From: an uncultured Anaerotruncus sp.
Lineage (GTDB): Bacteria > Bacillota > Clostridia > Oscillospirales > Ruminococcaceae
Reading direction: 5' to 3'
Length of the DNA: 8,651 nt
NCBI GenBank assembly: GCA_910586875.1
Contig: CAJUJI010000121.1
Coordinates: 1 to 8,651, forward strand
This document shows positions 1 through 6,437 of the stretch, piece after piece; positions within the stretch are counted from its first letter, which is position 1, and every line of letters starts with the position of its first letter. The notes beneath the pieces are model-generated. The model was not told the DNA's origin. It did not search any database and saw only the letters and a list, made by a program, of their open reading frames with translations. The translations under genes were made by a program, and so were the position numbers.

Positions 1-55
1 GTGCCGAAAATACTTGGCGGGAAGCTGCCTGGGAAGATAGGTCTATGCCAGCACA
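1..55 (+). rRNA. rrf: 5S ribosomal RNA, 3' end (partial)
   Basis: The first 55 bases read as the 3' part of a bacterial 5S rRNA. They contain the loop E/helix IV-V region with the typical GCCGAAAATACTTGG start, the CTGGGAAGATAGG block, and a GCCAGCAC tail that would pair with the missing 5' end. The gene is cut by the window edge. It lies four bases before a tRNA, the usual layout at the end of an rRNA operon, so this edge is core genome. Recognition is by motif; the exact 3' end is uncertain by one or two bases. Confidence 0.85.
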
Positions 56-58
56 TAT

Positions 59-134
59 GCTGATATAGCTCAGTAGGCAGAGCACATCCTTGGTAAGGAT
101 GAGGTCATCGGTTCGAATCCGATTATCAGCTCCA
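59..134 (+). tRNA. tRNA-Thr (anticodon GGT)
   Basis: A full cloverleaf can be drawn. The acceptor stem GCTGATA (59-65) pairs with TATCAGC (124-130), followed by discriminator T and an encoded CCA (132-134). The D stem GCTC/GAGC is present. The anticodon stem CATCC/GGATG encloses the loop TTGGTAA with anticodon GGT (92-94), which reads threonine codons ACC and ACT. The T arm is ATCGG-TTCGAAT-CCGAT. It is probably cotranscribed with the upstream 5S rRNA. Its 3' end faces an integrase remnant, which is the usual context of a tRNA used as an integration site. Confidence 0.97.
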
Positions 135-135
135 T

Positions 136-170
136 AAAACCCCTAGAGTCATCGGGCTTTAGGGGTTTTT
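136..170 (+). terminator. Rho-independent terminator after tRNA-Thr
   Basis: AAAACCCCTA (136-145) pairs perfectly with TAGGGGTTTT (160-169), and the right arm runs into a T tract. It starts one base after the tRNA CCA and should end the rRNA-tRNA transcript. The symmetric A and T tracts would also let it work for minus-strand transcription coming from the integrase side. Confidence 0.9.
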
Positions 171-189
171 AGTTTGTAAGGGGATTTTT

Positions 190-566
190 CTTCGGTATGA
201 ACGGTTTGGATTCTGAACTTGTCACAAGGATTTCTTTCGATGATTTCTCATTCAACAGCAGTGCGAAGCACAGAGGAAAGAACGTTGCGTGTTTTTATGA
301 TACTGGCCTTGCTGTATCCACCGACCGTGCAAGTTTGTCTTACCCCATCTTTTGTAAGAGCGGCAAAGAAGGTCTTTATTTTGTGCGGCTTTAATATTGA
401 TTTTGGCATATTCGGAAATCCAGCGTTCGAAAAATTCTTTCAAAGTGATCTTATTTCCGCTCATAAACAAGCCGTTTTTTACTTTGGCTTCAAACTGCTG
501 TACAAATTCCTGTACAGCTTTTTCACGCTTTTTAAAGGACAAGCACGACTGATTCATCCTCAACTT
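190..566 (-). pseudogene. Tyrosine (phage-type) integrase remnant
   Basis: On the minus strand, frame A reads from about 566 to 392 as LSFKKREKAVQEF, then KITLKEFFERWISEYAKINI. This is the pattern of the AP2-like arm-binding domain and the start of the SAM-like core-binding domain of Tn916/phage-type integrases. Near 388-394 the reading jumps to frame B: KPHKIKTFFAALT, then GGYSKASIIKTRNVLSSVL, RTAVE, a stop (TGA at 248-250), and EIIERNPC. Relatives carry EW at the stop, so this looks like a TGG-to-TGA nonsense change. From memory of the family, about 30-40 residues are missing at the frame jump. The whole catalytic domain with its R-H-R-Y residues is also absent. It points toward the tRNA-Thr 3' end. 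The gene is dead; the family call is by motif and the borders are approximate. Confidence 0.7.
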
Positions 567-599
567 AGAAGGTGCGGTTCTGGCGGATGTATTCACACC

Positions 600-1336
600 A
601 TCCCCAACAGCATGGGAGGATTCCAGCTTCTTCTGGAGAAGATACACAGTTGTGTTTCACTCCAAGACAGCATAAAAGTAGGGCTTGAGGCGACAGGGCA
701 TTACAGCTACAACATTCTTGGGTTTCTTCTTGACAACGGTCTTTCCACCTATGTCCTGAACCCTTTGCGCACAAACCTCTACCGAAAAAGTCTCAGCTTC
801 AGAAAGACAAAGACGGACCGAGTGGACGCGCGAACGATTGCAGAGATGCTTTTGTCCGATACGGGCCTCAAGCCCTACACAGACACATCATACCACAACA
901 AAGAATTAAAGCACTAACCAGATACCGTTTTGACAAGGTAAAAGAGCGGGCGAAGCTGAAGCAGTCCGTTTCCAGGCTGGTCTGCATCCTATTCCCCGAA
1001 CTGGAGAAGCTGATTCCGACACTTCATATGGCGTCTATTTATGCGCTGTTGTCTAAGTTTCCGGGGGCCAAGCAGATTGCCGCCGTATACCTGACGAGAT
1101 TGAAGACTCTGCTGGCTGATGTCTCTTATGGCCGTTACGGAAAGGATATGGCGATGGAAATCCGAGACGCCGCCAAGTACGTCTGCCACTGGGACCCTGC
1201 CTTTGTCGCCTATCTTGCCAAGAAACGAGCTGAGGGCAAGCATTACAGCATTGCCTTATCCCACGCTGCCAAGAAGCTGGTGCGGCTCATCTTCGCTCTG
1301 GAGAAATCCGGTCAGCCTTATTGCCCTGCAATCTAA
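600..1336 (+). pseudogene. IS110-family transposase, frameshifted and internally deleted
   Basis: From about 600 the plus strand reads GGFQLLLEKI, then IKVGLEATGHYSYNILGFLL, then FRKTKTDRVDARTIAEMLL. These are hallmarks of the RuvC-like DEDD domain of IS110 transposases (E of LEATG, D-x-x-D of KTDRVDA). The N-terminus with the first catalytic Asp is missing. At 908-910 a run of three A where four are needed ends the frame at 915. The next frame continues as LTRYRFDKVKERAKLKQSVS and on through MASIYALLSKFPGAKQI. At about 1168-1176 the text jumps from MEIRDAA to KYVCHWDP, the normal C-terminal tail, which ends properly at 1336. By family knowledge about 100 or more residues, including the second domain with the catalytic serine, are lost at that join. 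It cannot encode an active enzyme, and no terminal repeats are expected in this family. Confidence 0.85.
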
Positions 1337-1351
1337 CCCCCAAAATAAAGG

Positions 1352-1495
1352 ATGGTGGAGAAATTGGACGATTCAAAAAGAGGTACTGAGGTACAGGCTC
1401 TCACCTCCGCTGATGCTCTGGTCTACGCTGGCCTGGATTGGGAGGTCATTCAGAAGGATGTCTACACCAAGAACAGCTCCCCGATCTCTAGAGAC
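1352..1495 (+). pseudogene. Possible second IS110-like fragment (C-terminal domain)
   Basis: Sixteen bases after the end of the IS110 tail, the plus strand reads TSADALVYAGLDWEVIQKD followed by VYTKNSSPISRDR. This resembles the F-x-S-A-x-x-L-x-x-Y-A-G-L-D block and the S-K-R-G-S block of the IS110 C-terminal domain. In an intact gene that block lies before the KYVCHWDP tail; here it lies after it. It is therefore probably a scrap of a second, divergent IS110 copy rather than displaced sequence of the first. The similarity covers only about 35 residues and rests on one short motif, so the call is tentative. Nothing recognisable follows in this frame. Confidence 0.45.
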
Positions 1496-1551
1496 AGGGA
1501 AAACGTCGGATTAGCATGGCATCCCGAAAAGGTTTCGTATTGCCCGGAAAG

Positions 1552-1701
1552 CTACTCGATAGCGGTCTGCCGTTGGCCCGAGTTTGGGTTTTCGGCATAG
1601 TCGCAAATTTGCTCATAGAACCAGTCAGGCAGGTTTCCTGCCCGAATCCGTTCAGAGACAGGAACCAGAGAGCGGGAGACATCAAAGACGTTACTGTGCA
1701 T
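1552..1701 (-). CDS. 49-residue ORF, probably a truncated mobile-element gene
   Basis: The minus-strand ATG at 1701 has a strong ribosome site (AAAGGGGG, about 8 bases upstream) and reads MHSNVFDVSRSLVPVSER, then AGNLPDWFYEQICDYAENPN, ending at a TAG (1552-1554). The composition looks coding, and the block LPDWFYEQICDYAE resembles the N-terminus of small uncharacterised clostridial mobile-element proteins. I recall such proteins as longer, so the TAG may be a premature stop. After it the same frame continues LSGQYETFSG for a short way and meets the IS110-like debris. It lies downstream of the recombinase operon, behind a possible terminator. Function is unknown. Confidence 0.45.
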   Translation of the reverse strand: MHSNVFDVSRSLVPVSERIRAGNLPDWFYEQICDYAENPNSGQRQTAIE

Positions 1702-1720
1702 AAGACAATACCCCCTTTAT

Positions 1721-1754
1721 AAAAAAGTAAGGCCACAGGGAAAGGGCGGTGGCC
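1721..1754 (-). terminator. Possible terminator of the mobilisation operon
   Basis: On the minus strand GGCCAC (1754-1749) pairs with GTGGCC (1736-1731) across a 12-base loop and is followed by TTAC and a run of six T (1726-1721). It lies about 60 bases after the recombinase stop, in the right direction to end the operon. The six-pair stem and long loop make it only moderate. A shorter hairpin (CGG-a-GTGAC, loop TTCG, GTCAC-g-CCG, 1803-1824) overlaps the recombinase stop codon and lacks a T tract. Confidence 0.45.
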
Positions 1755-1816
1755 GTAAAACAGTATTAGGCAAAAGCCTGAAAACCTTGTGTTTTCAAGG
1801 GGCGGAGTGACTTCGG

Positions 1817-3396
1817 TCACGCCGTTTCCCCTTTCATCAGTTCATCCAGAGGGATGAAGCCCATGCCATCGTACTTGATGTGGATGCTCTGGCGGCGCTT
1901 GCCGCTGGACTTGTCCGGGGCATCCACATAGATGGCCTGCACCAGCTCCCGAAGGGCGTAGGGGTCAAGGGTCTCGATACCCACATACTTGTGCGCCTTC
2001 TGGATGAACTTCTCAATGTTCTCGTTCTGTCGTTCCTGTACTTCGATGTCCTGCCGCAGGGTGATGACCTCAGCCTCCAACTGCTTCTGCTCCGCCTCGT
2101 AGCTCTGGCTCAACATATCGAACCGCTCGTCACTCAGGCGTCCGCTGGCATTGTCCTCGTAAATCTTGATAAAGAGCCGTTTCAGTTCGGCGATGCGCTT
2201 CTCGTCCCGGCTGAGTTGCTTGCGGATGACCTGCAATTTTTCCGCACTCTCCAGCTTCATCTGCTGTTCCATCACGGTTTGGAAGTAGTCCTCGTGCCGG
2301 AGGATATACCCCATCACCAGCTGCATATGCTTCAGGACCAACTGCTCCAAAACCTTGACCCGGATGAAGTGGCCGCCGCATTTCTCTCTGTGCTTCTTGT
2401 GCAGAGAACAGTCAAAGAAGTCCTGAGCGAAGTCCCCGTTGTTGGAAGAACCATACTGCATCTTGGAACCGCAGTCAGCACAGCAGACCAGTCCGGAGAA
2501 GATACTGCTCCTGCCGGTGCGGGTCATGCGGTGCCGTTGCTGGCGGATCATCTGGACTTTCTCAAACACATCGTCCTCGATGATGCGCTCATGGGTGCCG
2601 GGGAAAACTGCCCGTTTCTCGATTGGCGTCTCGCGCTGCTTCTTGTCCCAGATGGAGTTGGTGTAGGTTTTGAAGTTGACAGTACAGCCTGTGTACTCCC
2701 GGCGCTCCAGGATTTTGACAACAGAACTGTCCTGCCAGCCATAGGGGTCCTTTGGGACAGGGTTCGGCGTGCTGCGCCCTTGCTGTTTTTTGTAGGCGGT
2801 GGGTGTCAGTACATTATCCGCCCGAAGCTGGTTGGCGATCTGCTGCGGCCCCCGCCCCTCCATGCACATCTGGAAAATGCGCCGTACCACCTGGGCGGCC
2901 TCCAGGTCGATTAGCCAGTGCTTCGGGTTTTCCGGGTCTTTCACATAGCCATAGGGGACATTGACTGTCAGCGGTACGCCGCGTTCACCTTTCGCCTTTT
3001 GAACAGCCCGGATTTTGCGGCTGGTATCCCGGCAATAAAATTCGTTGAACCAGTTCTTGATGCCCGCAAAATCGTTGTTGATGCTGTTCTGGTCGGCGGT
3101 GTCGAAGTTATCGTTGATGGCGATGAACCGGACGCCGTTCTGCGGAAAGGTGAAGTTGGTGTAAAGTCCGGTCAGCGCGGAATTTCTGCCAGCATCGCCT
3201 GAAAGCCAGGGCGGTCATAGTTTACGCCGCTGTAGCCGTCATCAATGAAAAACTTCGGATTGCCGAAATGGTGATCCTTGCAGTAGCTGAGCAAGATGCT
3301 CTTTTGGTTCTCAATGGACAGGGACTCCCCGGCCCGCTCGTCCTCCTGCGACAAGCGGCAGTAGAGGGCCGTGATTTTATTTGTTGCTCCCGACAT
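1817..3396 (-). pseudogene. Large serine recombinase (TnpX/TndX-like), broken by internal deletion
   Basis: Large serine recombinases excise and insert Tn4451/Tn5397-like elements. The chosen start is ATG 3396, eight bases after GGAGG; a GTG at 3477 also opens the frame but has no such site. The first part reads KITALYCRLSQED, with the expected catalytic Ser16 after Arg14, then DDGYSGVNYDRPGFQAML, and stops at 3172. The next frame picks up as AGRNSALTGLYTNFTFPQ and stays open to 1817. It contains the recombinase domain (VPYGYVKDPE), a zinc ribbon (CADC and two later Cys, about 2378-2482), and a coiled-coil stretch (about 2050-2290). The join lies near 3175-3195. Relatives have about 20 residues there, including V-K-D-x-S-R-L before G-R-N. 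The sequence therefore shows a roughly 60-base deletion that shifts the frame and removes one catalytic arginine. Last gene of the operon; almost certainly inactive. Confidence 0.85.
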
Positions 3397-3473
3397 TTCT
3401 GTCTCCTCCTTTATCGGAGCAACTGTCAGTACAGGATTGGTTGACTCTATTTTAGCATGACTCGCTGGATTTG

Positions 3474-3713
3474 TCACCGGCCCACCTCCATTGTTTCTGT
3501 AAAATTTTTGGCGGCGATGCGTTCAAGCCTGCGGACAAAACTCTCCGTCCCCTCATAGCTACCTGTGACGGTGTAGAGGGTGCCGCCGATCTCCTCCGTG
3601 ACCGTCAGTTCCGGAATCCAGTAGGCGGACAGGTTCCGAACATGGATGCGCCCCGCTTCGTCAAACCGGAACCGATATTCGGCGGCTTCAATCGCCGTGT
3701 TTTTCTCGTTCAT
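3474..3713 (-). CDS. TnpW-like small transposon protein
   Basis: This 79-residue protein has a region (41-70) reading EIGGTLYTVTGSYEGTES and FVRRLERIAAKN. It fits the I-G-G-T-x-Y-x-V, T-x-x-x-x-x-R-L-x-R pattern of TnpW, a small protein of unknown role encoded next to tnpX in Tn4451-like elements. The first 40 residues (AAEYRFRFDEAGRIHVRNLS) are extra compared with the short TnpW I remember. ATG 3713 follows GAGGAGTG by about ten bases. The gene sits between the relaxase (25 bases after its stop) and the recombinase, whose real start lies 77 bases beyond its TGA. Family call is from a short motif; biochemical role is not known. Confidence 0.6.
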   Translation of the reverse strand: MNEKNTAIEAAEYRFRFDEAGRIHVRNLSAYWIPELTVTEEIGGTLYTVTGSYEGTESFVRRLERIAAKNFTETMEVGR

Positions 3714-3738
3714 AAAATTTTCACTCCTCTCCCAAAAG

Positions 3739-5187
3739 TCAATGCTCGACTTCCTGTTTTCTTTGTTGTTCTCGGCACTGCTGGTCGTGAAGAACGGAAT
3801 CCACCTTGTACTGAATATCCCGTAGCTTCTTCAAATCGGCATAGACAGGCTTCAATTCGGCGGTTTCGGCGGCGTACTGCTCCATGAGCCTGTCCAGTTC
3901 CGCCTGCCACTGCTTCGGGGTCAGCTTTTTGCTGGGAAGTCCGGCGTTGTCCAGCTTGCGCTTTACGGCATAAAACTGTCTGATCTCACTGTCATGCTCG
4001 GCCTTGTACTTCTCCTGTTTCTTTCCAAAACCGCCCTTGGCGGGGATGGCGTCAACAATGGGCTTTAACCGGGTGTAGTCCTCCGCCAGACGGATCAGGT
4101 CTTTCAGCTTTTTCATCAGCGCGGCTTTTGCCTTGGTGGAATCGTTCAAATCAAACACCCTATCGCTTATAGCGGACACAAACTCATGCAGTTGGTCGAT
4201 AGTGAAAATGCCCTTGGATTCCAGAAACGAGAAATCTTCGGTATACCGCTTCAGGTTGCCAACTTTGGCTTTCTGCGAATATGCCCCAGCGTTGCGGACG
4301 GAATAATAGGTCGCCAGTGTCTGCGCCAAGTCCGGTGATTGCACCGTAGCCAATTTTTCTTTTGCTTCTGTCAGCCACGCCATCAGCCCGGAGATTTTTT
4401 GTTTGATACTGCGGAGCATACTGTTGGTGGCCTTGATCCAGCGGTTGAGGTCGCCTTTGTCGGTGCGGATGCCCCTTGCCTCCATCTGCCGGACAGCAGG
4501 GCCTTCGTGGACGGTGGGTAATTGCTCGATCCCTTGGCGCTCATAGCTACGGTGGTCGATGCGGCAGGACAGACCCTTTTCTTCAAAACGGGCGTTGCAC
4601 AAATCCGCCCACGCCTTGCGCCATTCTTCCAATGTTTCCGGCCTGCCCCAATCTGTGGTGGGGACAGCGTTGAACACATAGTTGCCAGCCTCGTCCAGCA
4701 CATAGACACGGTGCTGCTTGGCATCCCATTTCCCGTTTTCTTTCAGAGGGCGGATGGGACACATCACATGAAAATGGGGATTGGCGATACCGCCGTCCTC
4801 TTTGTCCGGCTGATGGACGGAGAAGTCGCAGATCATGCCCCGGCTGACAAGCTGCTCCAATAAAAATTGCCTTGCAAGGGCGATGTTCTCCTCCAAGGAA
4901 AACTCGTTCTGCAAGGCAATGTCAAAGCTATATGCCAACTGTGCCTGGGGATGCTGCTCCGCTTTCTCTACAGCGTTCCAGAGTGTCTGGCGGTCTGCGA
5001 ACGACCGCGGGGCGTGGGGCGGCAATAGGATTTCAGAATGGGATACACCGCCCTTGCGGGTGTAGTCGCTGGCCTCGCCGTAATACTCGCTGAACAGCTT
5101 TTCCCCGGAACGGTAAGCGGCGGAGGCGATGGCGGACTGTCCCGCGCTCCGCTTGATCTGTGTTGCGTGGAAATGGTAAAGAGCGAT
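3739..5187 (-). CDS. mobL: MobA/MobL (MobQ-type) relaxase
   Basis: Relaxases nick one strand at oriT and stay joined to its 5' end through a tyrosine during conjugal transfer. The frame reads LYHFHATQIKRSAGQS, then AIASAAYRSGEKL (candidate catalytic Tyr about residue 25), then SVHQPDKEDGGIANPHFHVM. The latter carries the three metal-binding His (about 125, 138, 140) of the MobA/MobL family. The C-terminal half is charged and helical (KQISGLMAWL onward), as expected for a MobQ partner-binding tail. The length, about 482 residues, is normal. No ATG, GTG or TTG starts the frame near the ribosome site: GGAGG is followed by TGACTG-ATT-ATC-GCT, and relatives begin M-A-(I/L)-Y-H-F-H. I place the start at ATC 5187; ATT 5190 is the alternative, and TTG 5025 would lose the catalytic tyrosine. 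The gene abuts the DUF3847 gene, so coupling is likely. Confidence 0.85.
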   Translation of the reverse strand: MALYHFHATQIKRSAGQSAIASAAYRSGEKLFSEYYGEASDYTRKGGVSHSEILLPPHAPRSFADRQTLWNAVEKAEQHPQAQLAYSFDIALQNEFSLEENIALARQFLLEQLVSRGMICDFSVHQPDKEDGGIANPHFHVMCPIRPLKENGKWDAKQHRVYVLDEAGNYVFNAVPTTDWGRPETLEEWRKAWADLCNARFEEKGLSCRIDHRSYERQGIEQLPTVHEGPAVRQMEARGIRTDKGDLNRWIKATNSMLRSIKQKISGLMAWLTEAKEKLATVQSPDLAQTLATYYSVRNAGAYSQKAKVGNLKRYTEDFSFLESKGIFTIDQLHEFVSAISDRVFDLNDSTKAKAALMKKLKDLIRLAEDYTRLKPIVDAIPAKGGFGKKQEKYKAEHDSEIRQFYAVKRKLDNAGLPSKKLTPKQWQAELDRLMEQYAAETAELKPVYADLKKLRDIQYKVDSVLHDQQCREQQRKQEVEH

Positions 5188-5189
5188 AA

Positions 5190-5495
5190 TCAGTCACCTC
5201 CCGATTGCTCAGCGGCGTTGTGAGCGTTGACCGCCTCCATCACCATGCCTTTGATTTCCAGCATGGAGAAGATGCGTTCCACAAGGGAGAAAAACTCGAC
5301 TTCGCTCAGCACCTTCACCAGCGGGGACACACTCTCCACAGCCGCGCCGCGGGTGATCAGGCGGTGCGCTCTCGCGGTGCGTTCTCTCTTTTTGTAATAC
5401 TGCTCCCGGTTGCAAAGACGCTGATATTTGTGCTGTTCCCGCATGAGTCGCTGTTCAGCTTCGAGCTTTTTCAGTTCGGGGCTTGGCTCGTACAT
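5190..5495 (-). CDS. DUF3847-like mobilisation-associated protein
   Basis: A 101-residue, strongly basic protein. An N-terminal coiled coil (residues 5-45, SPELKKLEAEQRLMREQHK through YYKKRERT) leads to ARAHRLITRGAAVESV, the signature of DUF3847. A short helical end follows (LSEVEFFSLVERIFSMLEIK). DUF3847 proteins sit directly before MobA/MobL relaxases in clostridial elements and are plausible oriT-binding accessory factors, but their role is not established. ATG 5495 follows AAAGGAGGT by seven bases. Its TGA (5190-5192) lies immediately upstream of the relaxase start, and the relaxase ribosome site is inside its last codons (S-G-G-D), so the two are translationally coupled. First gene of the operon. 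Confidence 0.75.
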   Translation of the reverse strand: MYEPSPELKKLEAEQRLMREQHKYQRLCNREQYYKKRERTARAHRLITRGAAVESVSPLVKVLSEVEFFSLVERIFSMLEIKGMVMEAVNAHNAAEQSGGD

Positions 5496-5529
5496 TCAGA
5501 TGACCTCCTTTATTTTTGATGCTGATATG

Positions 5530-5560
5530 AAAAACCGCCTGTCAGCTTTGACAAGCGGTT
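5530..5560 (-). terminator. Terminator or attenuator before the mobilisation operon
   Basis: Read on the minus strand, AACCGC-t-TGTCA, loop AAGC, TGACA-g-GCGGTT gives an 11-pair stem with one mismatch, followed by TTTTT (5534-5530). This is a good intrinsic terminator shape. It stands 35 bases before the first gene of the operon and faces the same way. It could end transcription from the chimeric recombinase gene upstream, or attenuate the operon itself. A poor promoter-like pair (TTGTCA, 18 bases, TCATAT) overlaps it and could restart transcription just after the hairpin. Confidence 0.55.
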
Positions 5561-5606
5561 ACGATATGCGTATGTAATTTCAAAGGGGATAGCCGCAAAG
5601 TGGTGT

Positions 5607-5735
5607 AAGGGGCGGACAGCCCCTTGTTCGGAGCGGAGCGACGGAAAACGGCCCTGACTTTCGGAAGTCAGGGCCGTTCAGCCTTGCAGAGCGCACATAC
5701 GGGGAACACCCAGTGCGCCCTTTGGGGAATCTAAA
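5607..5735. other. Candidate origin of transfer (oriT) for the MobQ relaxase
   Basis: This gap between the operon and the chimeric gene holds a hairpin AAGGGGC/GCCCCTT (5607-5625). It also has a perfect 14-pair hairpin with loop TCGG (left arm AACGGCCCTGACTT 5647-5660, right arm 5665-5678). Thirty-four bases on, 5712-5721 read AGTGCGCCCT. The nic core of MobQ origins (RSF1010/R1162 and Gram-positive relatives) is TAAGTGCG/CCCT, so ten bases match. By analogy the nick would fall between 5717 and 5718 on the plus strand. The core is half of an inverted repeat GCGCAC (5691-5696)/GTGCGC (5713-5718). Its position just upstream of the mob genes is where oriT is expected. The motif is seen; function is inferred. 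Confidence 0.6.
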
Positions 5736-5744
5736 CGGTCTATC

Positions 5745-6398
5745 TTATTCTTTGCAGGAGTATTCATTCCCGTAAAAATAGATAGATAATTCAACACTCA
5801 TATCTTGAACCCTCTTTGGAACTTCAAACATAAAAATTCCTTTTCTTGTTTCCAAAGGGGCTATGTTCGTTATGTTTGCATAATCAAAACCAGCACCATC
5901 TTTTTCTTCCAAACACATATTCGCAGTATATTCGTACTTGCCATCAAATATAACTTTTATGGAAATCATATCATCTGCACCAATATCTGATGCGGAGATG
6001 TTTGTCAGATTACAGTAGACAACAAAGTAGATATCATTTGCTGGATCATCGATGGGATAATGTGTATAATATCCAGAGGTGTTTGGCGGCAACACGTCCA
6101 GCAGCGGCATATCCAGTACCACGATGTCGATGCCCTTTTCCTTGGTGAGGATGCGCCACTGTTCCAGAATTTCGCCATAATTCCGCCCCAGCCGGTCGAT
6201 GCTCTTGATGTAGAGCAAATCGCCCGGCTTGAGTTTTTTCACCAGCTTCTTGTACTGTGGCCGGTTGAAGTCTTTGCCGGACTGCTTGTCCATAAAGATG
6301 TTCTTTTCAGGAACAGACATTTCACGCAATGCGATCAACTGGCGATCCTCGTTCTGTTCCCTGGTGCTGACACGGATATATCCGTAGATATTCGCCAA
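5745..6398 (-). CDS. Chimeric ORF: resolvase catalytic domain fused to a foreign C-terminus
   Basis: Residues 1-101 are the catalytic domain of a small serine resolvase/invertase: YGYIRVSTREQ with Arg9 and nucleophile Ser11, then QSGKDFNRPQYKKLVKKL, then IDRLGRNYGEI with Arg69 and Arg72, then DIVVLDMPLLD. TTG 6398 is the start, seven bases after GGAGG. After residue 101 (near 6095) the long E-helix and DNA-binding helix-turn-helix are replaced by about 116 unrelated residues (PPNTSGYYTHYPIDDPANDI, later MISIKVIFDGKYEYTANM). These look like a beta-rich immunoglobulin-like domain from a secreted clostridial protein, and their DNA is more AT-rich. The frame stays open across the join. Without its DNA-binding half the protein should not recombine DNA. 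It is most likely a deletion fusion, that is, a double pseudogene, but an expressed protein cannot be excluded. Confidence 0.75.
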   Translation of the reverse strand: MANIYGYIRVSTREQNEDRQLIALREMSVPEKNIFMDKQSGKDFNRPQYKKLVKKLKPGDLLYIKSIDRLGRNYGEILEQWRILTKEKGIDIVVLDMPLLDVLPPNTSGYYTHYPIDDPANDIYFVVYCNLTNISASDIGADDMISIKVIFDGKYEYTANMCLEEKDGAGFDYANITNIAPLETRKGIFMFEVPKRVQDMSVELSIYFYGNEYSCKE

Positions 6399-6437
6399 TT
6401 TCTCACCTCCGCTGCTCGATTTTCTTACGCTGTGCTA

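Noticed and set aside
903..917. Programmed frameshift in the IS110 transposase
   Set aside because: IS110 transposases are single-frame, the site has no classic slippery heptamer or stimulatory hairpin, and the gene has other lesions. Simple base loss is the better explanation.
1880..2914. 344-codon plus-strand open frame
   Set aside because: It lies exactly antisense to the large serine recombinase. Its Leu/Val/Ala-rich text is the usual product of reading a GC-biased gene backward, and it has no domain or ribosome site.
3397..3477. GTG start at 3477 for the serine recombinase
   Set aside because: It would give a 27-residue leader not seen in the family. The ATG at 3396 has a strong GGAGG site and starts directly before the conserved KITALYCR motif.
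5548..5576. Plus-strand promoter TTGACA-17-TATGTA
   Set aside because: The -35 is perfect, but the -10 matches only half the consensus, the -35 is part of a terminator hairpin of the other strand, and there is no gene downstream on the plus strand.
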